Shown piece after piece: positions 6,529 to 14,265 of a DNA stretch of 23,187 nt. A model generated the notes under the pieces. That model made no database searches and had not been told where the DNA came from. It worked only from the letters and a program-made list of their open reading frames with translations. How positions within the stretch are numbered: the stretch's first letter is position 1; every line of letters starts with the position of its first letter. Origin of the DNA: CAYTRS01 sp964440305 (GTDB lineage Bacteria > Patescibacteriota > Minisyncoccia > Moranbacterales > JAKLHP01); the NCBI GenBank assembly GCA_964440305.1, contig CAYTRS010000007.1:1-23187 (forward strand), in the 5' to 3' direction. Made by a program: the position numbers and the translations under genes.

Positions 6529-7308
6529 TTAATCTTCGTCCTTATCTTTATTAGGAAGAACTGTTATCGCGTGATCTTCTGGCTGGCTTGTCGTAGTGCA
6601 AGAATATGTATCTGCCTCCGGATAAGGAGCGGCGGAGGGAGCAACACTATCATCATTGTATAGCTCGATTCTGGAATTTTTCTTATCAACTGATTTTACT
6701 TTTGGATTGTTGTTCAACTCTTTTTCTGCATCAAAACTTTTTCCATCTTTCTTTAATTCTTCAATTAACTCCTCAAATCCTTCAATTATTTTCTCTCCCA
6801 ACATTTCCTGCAAATTATTAAATACATTCTCTGGATTTTGCTTTACATACTCATCTCTAAATAATTGTTGAGCTTCAATAAAATCATCAACAAACTGCCA
6901 AGCGTGAATAAAAATTCTATCACTCCCATCGAGACATCTAATATGGTTGAGGTGTTTATCTCTTGAATAAATCCAAGAACTTTCTACCTCTTTTTTATAA
7001 ACACCTTGGTGAGAAGAACCACAACGAGCCGATCTATAAATTATGATACTAATTTTTGTATTTTTATATAAGGGGTTTACTCTACCCATCCATTCTTGTA
7101 TAAAATAACAAGATCTTACACCTGACTTACAATTAAAGCCCCTCACTAACATACCAAGAAAGTCAATTCCAGCACTAACTAAAAGTATATAAGGAAATGT
7201 AAAATGTAGTTCCGCATTTCTTGTTATCCGCATATCCTTAACCAGCCACTCCTCAAAGCGTTCTTTTAGATATTTCTCTACATATTCTAATTTTTCTTGT
7301 GTTTCCAT
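6529..7308 (-). CDS. Unknown protein with an Rx4H (HEPN-like) motif, in the type I R-M operon
   Basis: A 259-aa protein with no confident family. The N-terminal two thirds is helical and ordered: 'HFTFPYILLVSAGIDFLGML' (residues 35-54), 'YFIQEWM' (68-74), and then 'IIIYRSARCGSSHQG' (88-102), containing R95-x4-H100, the spacing seen in HEPN ribonucleases. Next comes 'HIRCLDGSDRIFIHAWQFV'. The last 60 residues are low-complexity and acidic, ending DKDED. The ATG at 7306-7308 is chosen because GGGGAG lies about 10 nt upstream, inside the last codons of the hsdMS gene. A longer frame from a TTG would overlap that gene. Position in the operon suggests a defence role. An HEPN fold is an inference from the motif only. 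Confidence 0.55.
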   Translation of the reverse strand: METQEKLEYVEKYLKERFEEWLVKDMRITRNAELHFTFPYILLVSAGIDFLGMLVRGFNCKSGVRSCYFIQEWMGRVNPLYKNTKISIIIYRSARCGSSHQGVYKKEVESSWIYSRDKHLNHIRCLDGSDRIFIHAWQFVDDFIEAQQLFRDEYVKQNPENVFNNLQEMLGEKIIEGFEELIEELKKDGKSFDAEKELNNNPKVKSVDKKNSRIELYNDDSVAPSAAPYPEADTYSCTTTSQPEDHAITVLPNKDKDED

Positions 7309-7313
7309 ATTTT

Positions 7314-9824
7314 TTATTCTCCCCAAACTTCGGAGATTTTATCTTTAATTTTTTGCTCAAAAAGCTTAACCAATTCTCTGTTCGCTTCAATCGTTTTTTG
7401 TTGATCATTAACTTGTGCAACAATCGTCTTTTGGATCTCAACTGACGGCACAGGTATCTTGTAATTTTTAACAAAATCTATGCTTACGCGTTGTTGTCCA
7501 GCCGAACCAGTCATATTGTTTTCTCCTAATTTCAAAAACCTACTATTTGAAATAAAGTAGTAGAGCCATTCCGGTAAAACTTTTTCTATCGGCCTCAAAA
7601 CAATAAATTCTGTTGATCCAAATCCGACGCCATTGGTTAATTCTTTGGCAATTCCTGATTTTCCATTTTCAAAACAAGGTGTAATTTTTGCAAGCAAGAC
7701 ATCATTGTTCAAGAAATAAGTATATCCCTTAATGACGTCTTTCAGCTTTTTATTCTGCTTTGCCTTAAAAAACATTTGCCCTTCTTGCAAGTCAGCCATT
7801 GGCACAAATGATACGTCCGTATTGGTTTCTTTGTTAAAGCCATTTTTAGTGGGGTTGAACTCGGCGACATCTTGCAAGTCCATCATTGTCCACTTCGGAT
7901 CAATCTTAATCGCTGGTTTGTAATTATCTGCAACCTGCTTTGCACCGTCTACGATTTTTTGATAGCCGTTAAGTTCTTCAACAATTTCTTTTTGAACTTC
8001 AAGTGGGGGTAGAGGGATTTGTATTTTTGCTATTTCCGAAGTTTTTAATGACGGATAATTCTGGTCATTCGTCAAACTTTTAGCGTCAACGCCTTTCAAT
8101 AGATTAAATAAAAATTTTGGTAAAATTTTATTCTCATTTGGTATTATCGTCGCAAGATGACTTGAAACATATCCTTCAATACCGAGCATTGCTCTATGAT
8201 TTAAGAATGTAGACGCTCCACTTTTAGGAAATAAAATAGTATTTTTTGGAAACAATTTTAATCCTTTTATCCCTTTTTCATTCAATTTGTCTCTTGAACT
8301 CATTAAATTATCTGAAATATGCACAGCGCCAACATCAGAAGTTCTGAAAAAAAGATTTTTTCCATTCTCAAATAAAGTTTTTTCTTGGGGCGCTGAATTT
8401 CCTGCCCCAATACTGGTAATCTCTTTTAGCTCTACCATTGGCCATTTAACTTTGGAGTAATCAGTTGCCACAAGATAGTGATCAGCAGAAAGATTGTAGT
8501 CGCCGTTTTCTGCAATTGTTTCTTTCTTAATAACGCTGGCAAACACTTCTTCCCCCTTGTTTAAGCTGAACTTTTTGTTTTCTTGAACCGCCTTTCTGTA
8601 TTTATTCAAAAGATCCAATCTTGTTGGTAGGTCATTTTTATCAATTGGCTTCCTTTGCGCACCTAAATCAAAACCATCATTTTCAACTTTAACAAATAGA
8701 ACTTCTTTTGTTTGTTTTGCAATTGTATTGTTAAAAAATAGAATACTTGTCTTAACACCAGCGTAAGGATTAAACACGCCTTGCGGCAACGAAATTACTG
8801 CCCAAAGGCCGTCATCTACCAACATTTTACGAAGCTGTTTGTAAGCGCCGTCGTTCTTAAAAATTATGCCCTCTGGCACGATAATACCGGCTTTGCCATT
8901 GGGAGTTAAATGTTCAGTAATGTAGTCTACAAACAGCACCTCTGACCGCTTAGCTTGAATTGGGAAGCGGTTGTGGGGCTTTATGCCGCCTCTTGGGGTC
9001 ATAAAGGGTGGATTTGCCAGTAGACAGTCAAAGTTATCGTCCCAACGCTCCAAACTGCTCAATGTGTCATATTCGTAGATATTGGGTTCTGCAAAGCCGT
9101 GTAGATACAAATTGACGAGAGAGAGACGCACCATTTCGTGGGATATGTCATACCCGACAATGTTTTTGGTTAGCTTCTTTCTTTCTGTTGCGGTTAATAG
9201 CGAACCAGCCCGGTCTGATTTTTTATCGGTATTGTTTTTCAAAATATGCTTATAGGCGGAAACAAGAAAGCCAGCCGTGCCGCAAGCTGGGTCTAATATC
9301 TTATCTTCTTTTTGCGGATCAACTACTTCAACAATGAAATCAATGATGTGGCGTGGCGTCCTGAATTGTCCGGCGTCTCCCTGTGAGGCGGCGGTTGATA
9401 AAAGATATTCAAAAGCGTTGCCAAGTTCTTCGCTATGTTCATACTTAAATTCGTTTATGCCTTTCAAAAATAAATCCAATACTGCCGGATCTTTGAACGG
9501 CAGAAATGCTCCTTTGAAAATATCTCTGAATAGTTGTGGTAGTTTGTCATTTCGGCTCATTTTCTCCAAACCTTCCGCATAAAATAAAACTCTTTCGTGG
9601 CCAGCTAACGAACGATCCATTATATTTTTCCAAGCATACTTCTTATGCTCACCACTAAAAAATGACTTGCCGCCCAGCTCTTCATTCTGCTCGTCAATAT
9701 CGCTCATAAACTTGTAAATCAAGCCGAGCGTTATTTGCTCAATCTGTTGCGACGGCACAGGAATTTTTCCGACCAGCACGTCGCGCAGATAATCTATTTT
9801 TCTTTTGGTTTCTGTTGTAAGCAT
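7314..9824 (-). CDS. hsdM: Fused type I restriction-modification methyltransferase-specificity protein (HsdM-HsdS)
   Basis: 836 aa. Residues 1-455 are an HsdM: a helical N-terminal domain, SAM-binding motif I 'LDPACGTAGFL' (177-187), and catalytic motif IV 'NPPF' (271-274) for N6-adenine methylation. From about 461 the protein becomes an HsdS: 'WPMVELKEITSIGAGNS' opens a first target-recognition domain that ends with 'IPLPPLEVQKEIVEELNGY' (603-621), a coiled linker. A second begins 'WTMMDLQDVAEFNPTK' (645-660) and ends 'IPVPSVEIQKTIV' (790-802). The two domains should read the two halves of a bipartite site. HsdM and HsdS are normally separate genes. The start is 5 bp after the hsdR stop, and the next gene begins 5 bp downstream. 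Confidence 0.93.
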   Translation of the reverse strand: MLTTETKRKIDYLRDVLVGKIPVPSQQIEQITLGLIYKFMSDIDEQNEELGGKSFFSGEHKKYAWKNIMDRSLAGHERVLFYAEGLEKMSRNDKLPQLFRDIFKGAFLPFKDPAVLDLFLKGINEFKYEHSEELGNAFEYLLSTAASQGDAGQFRTPRHIIDFIVEVVDPQKEDKILDPACGTAGFLVSAYKHILKNNTDKKSDRAGSLLTATERKKLTKNIVGYDISHEMVRLSLVNLYLHGFAEPNIYEYDTLSSLERWDDNFDCLLANPPFMTPRGGIKPHNRFPIQAKRSEVLFVDYITEHLTPNGKAGIIVPEGIIFKNDGAYKQLRKMLVDDGLWAVISLPQGVFNPYAGVKTSILFFNNTIAKQTKEVLFVKVENDGFDLGAQRKPIDKNDLPTRLDLLNKYRKAVQENKKFSLNKGEEVFASVIKKETIAENGDYNLSADHYLVATDYSKVKWPMVELKEITSIGAGNSAPQEKTLFENGKNLFFRTSDVGAVHISDNLMSSRDKLNEKGIKGLKLFPKNTILFPKSGASTFLNHRAMLGIEGYVSSHLATIIPNENKILPKFLFNLLKGVDAKSLTNDQNYPSLKTSEIAKIQIPLPPLEVQKEIVEELNGYQKIVDGAKQVADNYKPAIKIDPKWTMMDLQDVAEFNPTKNGFNKETNTDVSFVPMADLQEGQMFFKAKQNKKLKDVIKGYTYFLNNDVLLAKITPCFENGKSGIAKELTNGVGFGSTEFIVLRPIEKVLPEWLYYFISNSRFLKLGENNMTGSAGQQRVSIDFVKNYKIPVPSVEIQKTIVAQVNDQQKTIEANRELVKLFEQKIKDKISEVWGE

Positions 9825-9829
9825 AATGA

Positions 9830-12340
9830 TTAAGCGAAAGCGTTTAATTTAACATTATCTTTTATGTATTCTGGAATTTTTGTCAGGTAGGTCTCTTTGC
9901 CTAACTTTTGCAAAGCTTCTGTCATAGTCGGATCGCCGGCTAATTCGTTAAAACGCTTCTGATTGATCACGGTTCGGAAATTCTCATCAATCAAATAATT
10001 TCTGAAAAACTCTCGCGCTTCATAGTAAAGCTCCGGCTTAACCTCTGAACTTACCAGATATTTTTCAAATTCTTCCTGTGCTAATTCGTCTTTTGATTTG
10101 AAACGAGGAATACGTCCCAAAACCTTGTCCATTATCTCCCAAAGAGAAATGTGGCGGTCGGCTTTGTATCCTTGCCTAATGCGCTCCAAAGTAAAGAAAT
10201 CTTCCGGCTTGTTGAATATCTTTTCTTTCACAATCTGCTCCATTTGCTCGTAATCGCCGTTTTTAATTGCTTCCTTAAATTCACTATCCTTTTTTGCGGC
10301 TTCTTTAAGCGTATTTTCAAATCGGCTTACGTAAAGCTCTCTATCTACGCGCATTATATTGCCTTCAAAAGTCATTACTTCCATCATTTTCAGAGGATCG
10401 GGAATGTTGATTGAGGTTTTATCAACCGTGATTGGCGGTTGTGGAGGTAATTCAATAGTTCCTTTTTTCTTGGCCGGTAATTTAATTACTTCGTCGTAGG
10501 GATATTTTTCCTCAAAATATTCGCAATTGGCGAAGAAATCAAAAAGCTTGTAGGTTTCTTTTTTCTCCCTTATCTGATCGTCTCCGTTTGAGTGTTTGAA
10601 GGTGAATGTTCGCGTGCCGCGTCCTTTAATTTGAACGAAATCGGTTGGTGAAAAAATCGGCCTCATAAAGCAAAGGTTCAAAATGTCTTGGCAGTCATAG
10701 CCGGTAGTCATCATACCGACTGTTATACAAACTCTTGTCTTGCTTGATTTGTAGCCATCAAGAAACTTTGAAAGTCCATTGAGTTTGTTATTGGCAAAGT
10801 TGGTGGTCATTGTTTGAGCGCCCGGAATATCAGAAGTGATTTGCACGGCAAAATCTGAATTATATTTATCTGGAAACATTTTCATTGCAAACTCATTTAG
10901 TATCTGCGTCATTTTTGAAGCGTGCCTACGGCTTACACAAAAGACGATTGTTTTGCCGATTTCATTAGTTATCGGATCACGCTGGGCATTATCCATAAAC
11001 GCTTTGGCAAACTCAAAATTGGTCTGTTCTGAAAAGAAACGACGTTCAAAATCGCTTTGGTTGTAGATAACTTCCTCTTCTTCTCCTTCCTCTGTCTGCA
11101 CCTGAACCGCATAACCCTCGTCTGATAGAAGCTTGGTTGTTATTTCGGTGCGGCAATCAATGGCAGTTGGTAATACAAGGAAACCGTCTCTCGCGCCGTC
11201 AACAAGCGTGTAACGAAAAGTCGGCTCGTTGGTTTCGCAACCAAATGTTTTGTAGGTAGATAAAAGATTGCGTCGTTCCATTTCCCTCGGATCGCGCTCA
11301 TTAATATCTTTTTGGGAAAGATTTTTAAGATAATCTTTTGGCGTAGCAGTTAAGCCAAGTTTATGTCCAATGAAGTATTCAAAGATTGTTCGGCTATTAC
11401 CGGAGATAGAGCGGTGGGCTTCGTCGGAAATGATTAAGTCAAAATCGGTAGGAGTAAAGGTTTTAAGATACTTATTATCGTGAGAAATGCTTTGAACGGT
11501 CGTGATGACAACTTCGGCCTTGCGCCAGTCGTCTTTATTTTGTTTGAAAATTACCGCACGATAATCCGGCTGTAAGTAGTTCTTAAAAGCTTTCTCGGCT
11601 TGGTTTTCAAGCTCCAAGCGGTCAACTAAAAACAATACGCGGCGCGCATTACCTGTTTTGAGATAAAGCTTGATAATGGCAGAGGCAAGAAGAGTTTTGC
11701 CTGTGCCGGTAGCCATTTCAAAAAGAAAACGATTTTTGCTTTCTGAAACCGCCTTTTGTAATGATTTTACAGCGTCTAACTGATACTGGCGCAAAAAATG
11801 CAAGCCGGTATCTGCAATAAATAGCTTTCTTTTTTCGTCATTTACCCAACGAGGATCTTGTTCGTAAAAAGGATTTTGCGTTAAGGCAACGTAGTTGTCT
11901 TTTAATTCTTCTTCAACAAGTTTACTGGTATCTGGCGTAAATTCTTTATTGCCTTTCAAACTTTCAAGGGTTGGAAAAGTTGAAATTCTCGTAGGATTGC
12001 CGAGTTCTTTGTCCCAGAAGTAATGTATGTTTCCATTTGAAAGTATGATAAAGCGGACATTTTGGCTATTCGCATACCGGCGCGCCTGCTCTTTGCCGAC
12101 AAGTGGATCTTTATCTTCGGATTTGGCTTCCAAAACGCAAATTGGAAAATTCTTATCGTCTAGCAAAAGATAGTCAATAAATCCTGTGCTTACTTTTTCA
12201 AAATCGTCTCCCAACTCTTCAAGTTTTACATTTCCTTCAAGGGTTACATTTGCTTTACCATTTTTGTCATAAAAAAATCTCCAGCCGGATTTTTGAAGTA
12301 GCTCGTTGATTTTAATCCGCGCTTTTGCTTCTTTTTGCAT
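9830..12340 (-). CDS. hsdR: Type I restriction enzyme subunit R (translocase-endonuclease)
   Basis: 836 aa. The N-terminal PD-(D/E)xK nuclease shows Asp56 in 'GFIDYLLL' and 'CVLEAK' (68-73; Glu71, Lys73). A superfamily 2 helicase core follows, with Walker A 'MATGTGKT' (209-216), 'ISDEAHRS' (DEAH at 306-309) and 'GLTATPK' (329-335), then 'IKGRGTRTF' motif VI. The end matches the EcoEI-type R C-terminal domain. It translocates DNA and cuts unmodified invading DNA together with the HsdM-HsdS fusion. It is complete and shows no frameshift. It starts 3 bp after the HTH gene and ends 5 bp before hsdMS. Confidence 0.95.
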   Translation of the reverse strand: MQKEAKARIKINELLQKSGWRFFYDKNGKANVTLEGNVKLEELGDDFEKVSTGFIDYLLLDDKNFPICVLEAKSEDKDPLVGKEQARRYANSQNVRFIILSNGNIHYFWDKELGNPTRISTFPTLESLKGNKEFTPDTSKLVEEELKDNYVALTQNPFYEQDPRWVNDEKRKLFIADTGLHFLRQYQLDAVKSLQKAVSESKNRFLFEMATGTGKTLLASAIIKLYLKTGNARRVLFLVDRLELENQAEKAFKNYLQPDYRAVIFKQNKDDWRKAEVVITTVQSISHDNKYLKTFTPTDFDLIISDEAHRSISGNSRTIFEYFIGHKLGLTATPKDYLKNLSQKDINERDPREMERRNLLSTYKTFGCETNEPTFRYTLVDGARDGFLVLPTAIDCRTEITTKLLSDEGYAVQVQTEEGEEEEVIYNQSDFERRFFSEQTNFEFAKAFMDNAQRDPITNEIGKTIVFCVSRRHASKMTQILNEFAMKMFPDKYNSDFAVQITSDIPGAQTMTTNFANNKLNGLSKFLDGYKSSKTRVCITVGMMTTGYDCQDILNLCFMRPIFSPTDFVQIKGRGTRTFTFKHSNGDDQIREKKETYKLFDFFANCEYFEEKYPYDEVIKLPAKKKGTIELPPQPPITVDKTSINIPDPLKMMEVMTFEGNIMRVDRELYVSRFENTLKEAAKKDSEFKEAIKNGDYEQMEQIVKEKIFNKPEDFFTLERIRQGYKADRHISLWEIMDKVLGRIPRFKSKDELAQEEFEKYLVSSEVKPELYYEAREFFRNYLIDENFRTVINQKRFNELAGDPTMTEALQKLGKETYLTKIPEYIKDNVKLNAFA

Positions 12341-12343
12341 AAA

Positions 12344-12562
12344 TTATTTTTTGCGTTTTATAAAATTCATTATATCTTCTTTGCGATAACGCCTATCCTT
12401 CCGTTCACCAAAACGAACAGCGCTAAGAATACCTTTTTTATCCCATTGTCTAAGAGTATTTGGATGACATTTCAAGACCTCACAAACCTCTTTCAAGGTT
12501 AAAAGCTCTGGTATTTTACGATTTTTCTTTCTCTCTGCTGGCATTGATTTATAACTTAACAT
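12344..12562 (-). CDS. MerR/excisionase-type HTH protein, first gene of the hsd operon
   Basis: A 72-aa protein with a MerR-like/HTH_17 winged helix: 'LTLKEVCEVLKCHPNTLRQW' (residues 21-40), a basic wing 'RFGERKDRRYRKEDIMNFI', and a Lys-rich end. Such small proteins are excisionases or local repressors. Being the first gene of the operon, it may autoregulate hsdRMS expression or serve the integrase. The ATG at 12562 lies only about 5 nt from the expected transcription start, so translation would be near-leaderless. A second in-frame ATG at 12544 ('MPAERKK...') would have a 23-nt leader and may be the true start. It is 3 bp upstream of hsdR. Confidence 0.8.
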   Translation of the reverse strand: MLSYKSMPAERKKNRKIPELLTLKEVCEVLKCHPNTLRQWDKKGILSAVRFGERKDRRYRKEDIMNFIKRKK

Positions 12563-12573
12563 TTGATAACATC

Positions 12574-12602
12574 ATCATACAGCAGATGGGATTTTCTATC
12601 AA
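12574..12602 (-). promoter_or_regulatory. Promoter of the HTH-hsdR-hsdMS operon
   Basis: Minus strand: TTGATA (12597-12602), a 17-bp spacer, TATGAT (12574-12579). It lies in the 66-bp gap between this operon and the divergent gene starting at 12629, so one regulator could act on both directions. Confidence 0.75.
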
Positions 12603-12628
12603 TATTGGTCAAAAATTATATTACGCTT

Positions 12629-13384
12629 ATGTCCATAGAAAAAGACGTTGATTTTCAGTTTAAGTGGATCTTGGATAAAATTAAAACCAACCATTTACTG
12701 GCTCCCAAGGGGAAGCTGGCTGAATATGTAATTTCGTATTCTCAAAATGAAGGGAATAGCCCGTCACCTGAAGCTCAGAGAAAAATTATTAGCAAACTGG
12801 AAAGCTTAGAGGTAATAAAAATACAAGAAAATAAGTATGATCCAAGTACAAATGTGGTGCCTAAGGCGTTTATAGAAATGGCAGAAGAAATGGGTAGGAT
12901 AAAACCAATCGGATTCATTTTAGAAATTATACAACCAAATTTTAATGAACTTTGGTCTGAATATGAAAATAAGTGCAGAAATTATGTTGAGAAATCTGGC
13001 TCTGCTTTCCCCGACCTACCTCATAACAATAATTGGCAGAATATAACAATTTATTTTTTGAATGGTGAAGAGGTATTTATTGAGGTAATGAAAAAACGAG
13101 TGCACGCCGATTATAAATTAATGGGATTTGAAAATAAGAAAAACAAGAGACCAAACAAACAGTGGCTTCTCCTAAGACTATTATCTGAAAAAGGAGGAAA
13201 ACTATCTTGGGAAAATAACTCGGATTTAAGTCTGCGTAAAATAAACAATATGGCAAAACAAAAAGAGCTTTTGTCCAAGACATTAAAAAAGTGCTTTGGA
13301 ATTAATAAGGCTCCCTTTTATTCTTATAAAAAGGAGAGGGCTTATGAGATAAAATTAAATCTAGTTCCCGAAAGAAAAGATTAA
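12629..13384 (+). CDS. Unknown protein with winged-helix-like ends, first gene of the right arm
   Basis: A 251-aa soluble protein, family not recognised. I chose the ATG at 12629 ('MSIEKDVDFQFKW'); a TTG 66 bp upstream abuts the divergent gene's start codon and overlaps its promoter. The N-terminal 65 residues ('KWILDKIKTNHLLAPKGK' ... 'IISKLESLEVIKIQEN') have the helix-helix-turn-strand look of a winged helix. The C-terminal 75 ('NKQWLLLRLLSEKGGKLSWE' ... 'YEIKLNLVP') looks like a second one. It is therefore probably a DNA-binding regulator divergent from the hsd operon; this is inference. It is followed by a palindrome and a strong terminator. Confidence 0.55.
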   Translation: MSIEKDVDFQFKWILDKIKTNHLLAPKGKLAEYVISYSQNEGNSPSPEAQRKIISKLESLEVIKIQENKYDPSTNVVPKAFIEMAEEMGRIKPIGFILEIIQPNFNELWSEYENKCRNYVEKSGSAFPDLPHNNNWQNITIYFLNGEEVFIEVMKKRVHADYKLMGFENKKNKRPNKQWLLLRLLSEKGGKLSWENNSDLSLRKINNMAKQKELLSKTLKKCFGINKAPFYSYKKERAYEIKLNLVPERKD

Positions 13385-13393
13385 ATTGAATGA

Positions 13394-13410
13394 TTATGAT
13401 TTCATCATAA
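13394..13410. repeat. Perfect short palindrome just after the gene ending at 13384
   Basis: TTATGAT-ttc-ATCATAA, a perfect 7-bp dyad 10 bp past the stop. It lies before the terminator. It could be an operator or a small RNA hairpin; nothing decides. Confidence 0.35.
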
Positions 13411-13423
13411 AATTGATTCTTCA

Positions 13424-13449
13424 AAAACTCCCTTAATAAAGGGAGTTTT
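13424..13449 (+). terminator. Intrinsic terminator of the gene ending at 13384
   Basis: A perfect 9-bp stem (AAAACTCCC / GGGAGTTTT) has an 8-nt loop and is followed by a run of seven T. Confidence 0.9.
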
Positions 13450-13468
13450 ATTTTTTTGATGAATTTTC

Positions 13469-13510
13469 GTCATATAGGTTAGGGACATAAATAAGCCTAA
13501 GCTATATGAC
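13469..13510. promoter_or_regulatory. Long imperfect palindrome holding the start codon of the 58-aa gene
   Basis: The arms GTCATATAGGTTAGG (13469-13483) and CCTAAGCTATATGAC (13496-13510) are complementary at 14 of 15 positions, with a 12-nt centre. As DNA it is a candidate operator or origin/recombination site. As RNA it would bury the start codon at 13506-13508. No such structure is expected by chance in this short gap. Confidence 0.55.
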
Positions 13511-13682
13511 TATCCCGCTACAGGATAAACAATTTTACGAAAAACTATGTGCGCGCGAGCTTTCTGCTCAGGAAGTGTTTGAAGCAAAAAATAATTTTGT
13601 CGGCTTCTTCGATTTGCTTTACCGTATAGATAAAAGGCTAAATGAAAAAAATAATGAGCAAAATAAAGAAATAAATAATTGA
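13506..13682 (+). CDS. Small protein, 58 aa, unknown function
   Basis: The frame runs from ATG 13506 to TGA 13682. It reads as an ordered helical protein: 'MTIPLQDKQFYEKLCARELS' (1-20), 'AQEVFEAKNNFVGFFDLLYR' (21-40), then a Lys/Asn/Glu-rich tail. Similar short proteins occur in mobile regions of candidate-phyla genomes. It lies 6 bp upstream of the replication-type gene, so the two are probably one unit. Its start codon is within the 3' arm of the palindrome, and no Shine-Dalgarno is visible. Confidence 0.6.
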   Translation: MTIPLQDKQFYEKLCARELSAQEVFEAKNNFVGFFDLLYRIDKRLNEKNNEQNKEINN

Positions 13683-13688
13683 AAACGA

Positions 13689-14117
13689 ATGAATTATCCG
13701 ATTGAAGAAATTAATTTCATAAAGCCAATCTTTCACGGATTAAAAGCTTTTAAGAATGTGAACTCATTCCTTCTGCACGTATTATCACAAAGGCCAGTCG
13801 CTTTCAACCCAGAATTAGGCAGATTGGCTGGTAGTGCAATTGCGGGGTTATTCTTATCACAGCTTCTGTATTGGCTAGGGAAAGGTCATAAAAAAGGTTA
13901 CGTATATAAAACAATAAATGAATTTCAAGAAGAAACTTGTCTAACAAGATCAGAACAAGATAGGGCAATAAAAATATGGAAAGAACTAAGGGTATTAAAT
14001 GTGAAATTAAAAGGCGTGCCTCCTAAAAGATATTTCTCGGTAAATATAGGCGTATTAGTGCGACTATTGGGTTATTCCCAAGAAGATGCTGACTATCTGG
14101 CGGAAAAAACAACCTGA
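13689..14117 (+). CDS. Phage replication-type winged-helix protein
   Basis: A 142-aa protein. The core, 'RPVAFNPELGRLAGSAIAGL' (35-54), 'FLSQLLYWLGKGHKKGYVYK' (55-74), 'EFQEETCLTRSEQDRAIKIW' (78-97), then 'LKGVPPKRYFSVN', is the recognisable pattern of a protein common next to replication genes of phages and plasmids: a winged helix with a LSQLLYW helix. Its exact role, DNA binding at an origin or replisome organisation, is inferred from that company. Homologues as I recall them carry a Thr/Glu/Asn-rich tail; here a TGA stops the frame, and the DNA beyond still encodes a similar tail broken by TAG codons. Confidence 0.6.
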   Translation: MNYPIEEINFIKPIFHGLKAFKNVNSFLLHVLSQRPVAFNPELGRLAGSAIAGLFLSQLLYWLGKGHKKGYVYKTINEFQEETCLTRSEQDRAIKIWKELRVLNVKLKGVPPKRYFSVNIGVLVRLLGYSQEDADYLAEKTT

Positions 14118-14265
14118 TTTGCACAAGCTAACAAATCAAAATGCAGAGGTAAACAAAACATTACATAGAATACAGCAAAGAATACGACATAGACCTTCTT
14201 TACAAGAAGCGTGCAAATTAAAAATTTGCACATCCTCTCTAAAAATAAATAAATTTAACTTATGA
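14086..14265 (+). CDS. Doubtful small ORF bridging the replication-type and terminase-like genes
   Basis: A 59-codon frame in the +1 phase overlaps the end of the previous gene by 32 bp. It reaches the next gene with an ATGA overlap, which is the layout of a coupled gene. However, its Gln/Lys/Arg-rich protein has no recognisable pattern, and the region may simply be the decayed tail of the previous gene. Confidence 0.2.
   Translation: MLTIWRKKQPDLHKLTNQNAEVNKTLHRIQQRIRHRPSLQEACKLKICTSSLKINKFNL
14211..14231. repeat. Perfect 9-bp hairpin before the terminase-like gene
   Basis: GTGCAAATT-aaa-AATTTGCAC. It is not followed by a T-run, so it is not an intrinsic terminator. It lies 30 bp upstream of the ATG at 14262 and could be an operator or an mRNA structure. 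Confidence 0.4.

Noticed and set aside
12563..12628. N-terminal extension of the 251-aa gene from a TTG
   Set aside because: It would abut the start codon of the divergent gene and run across that gene's promoter; the ATG at 12629 gives a normal start.
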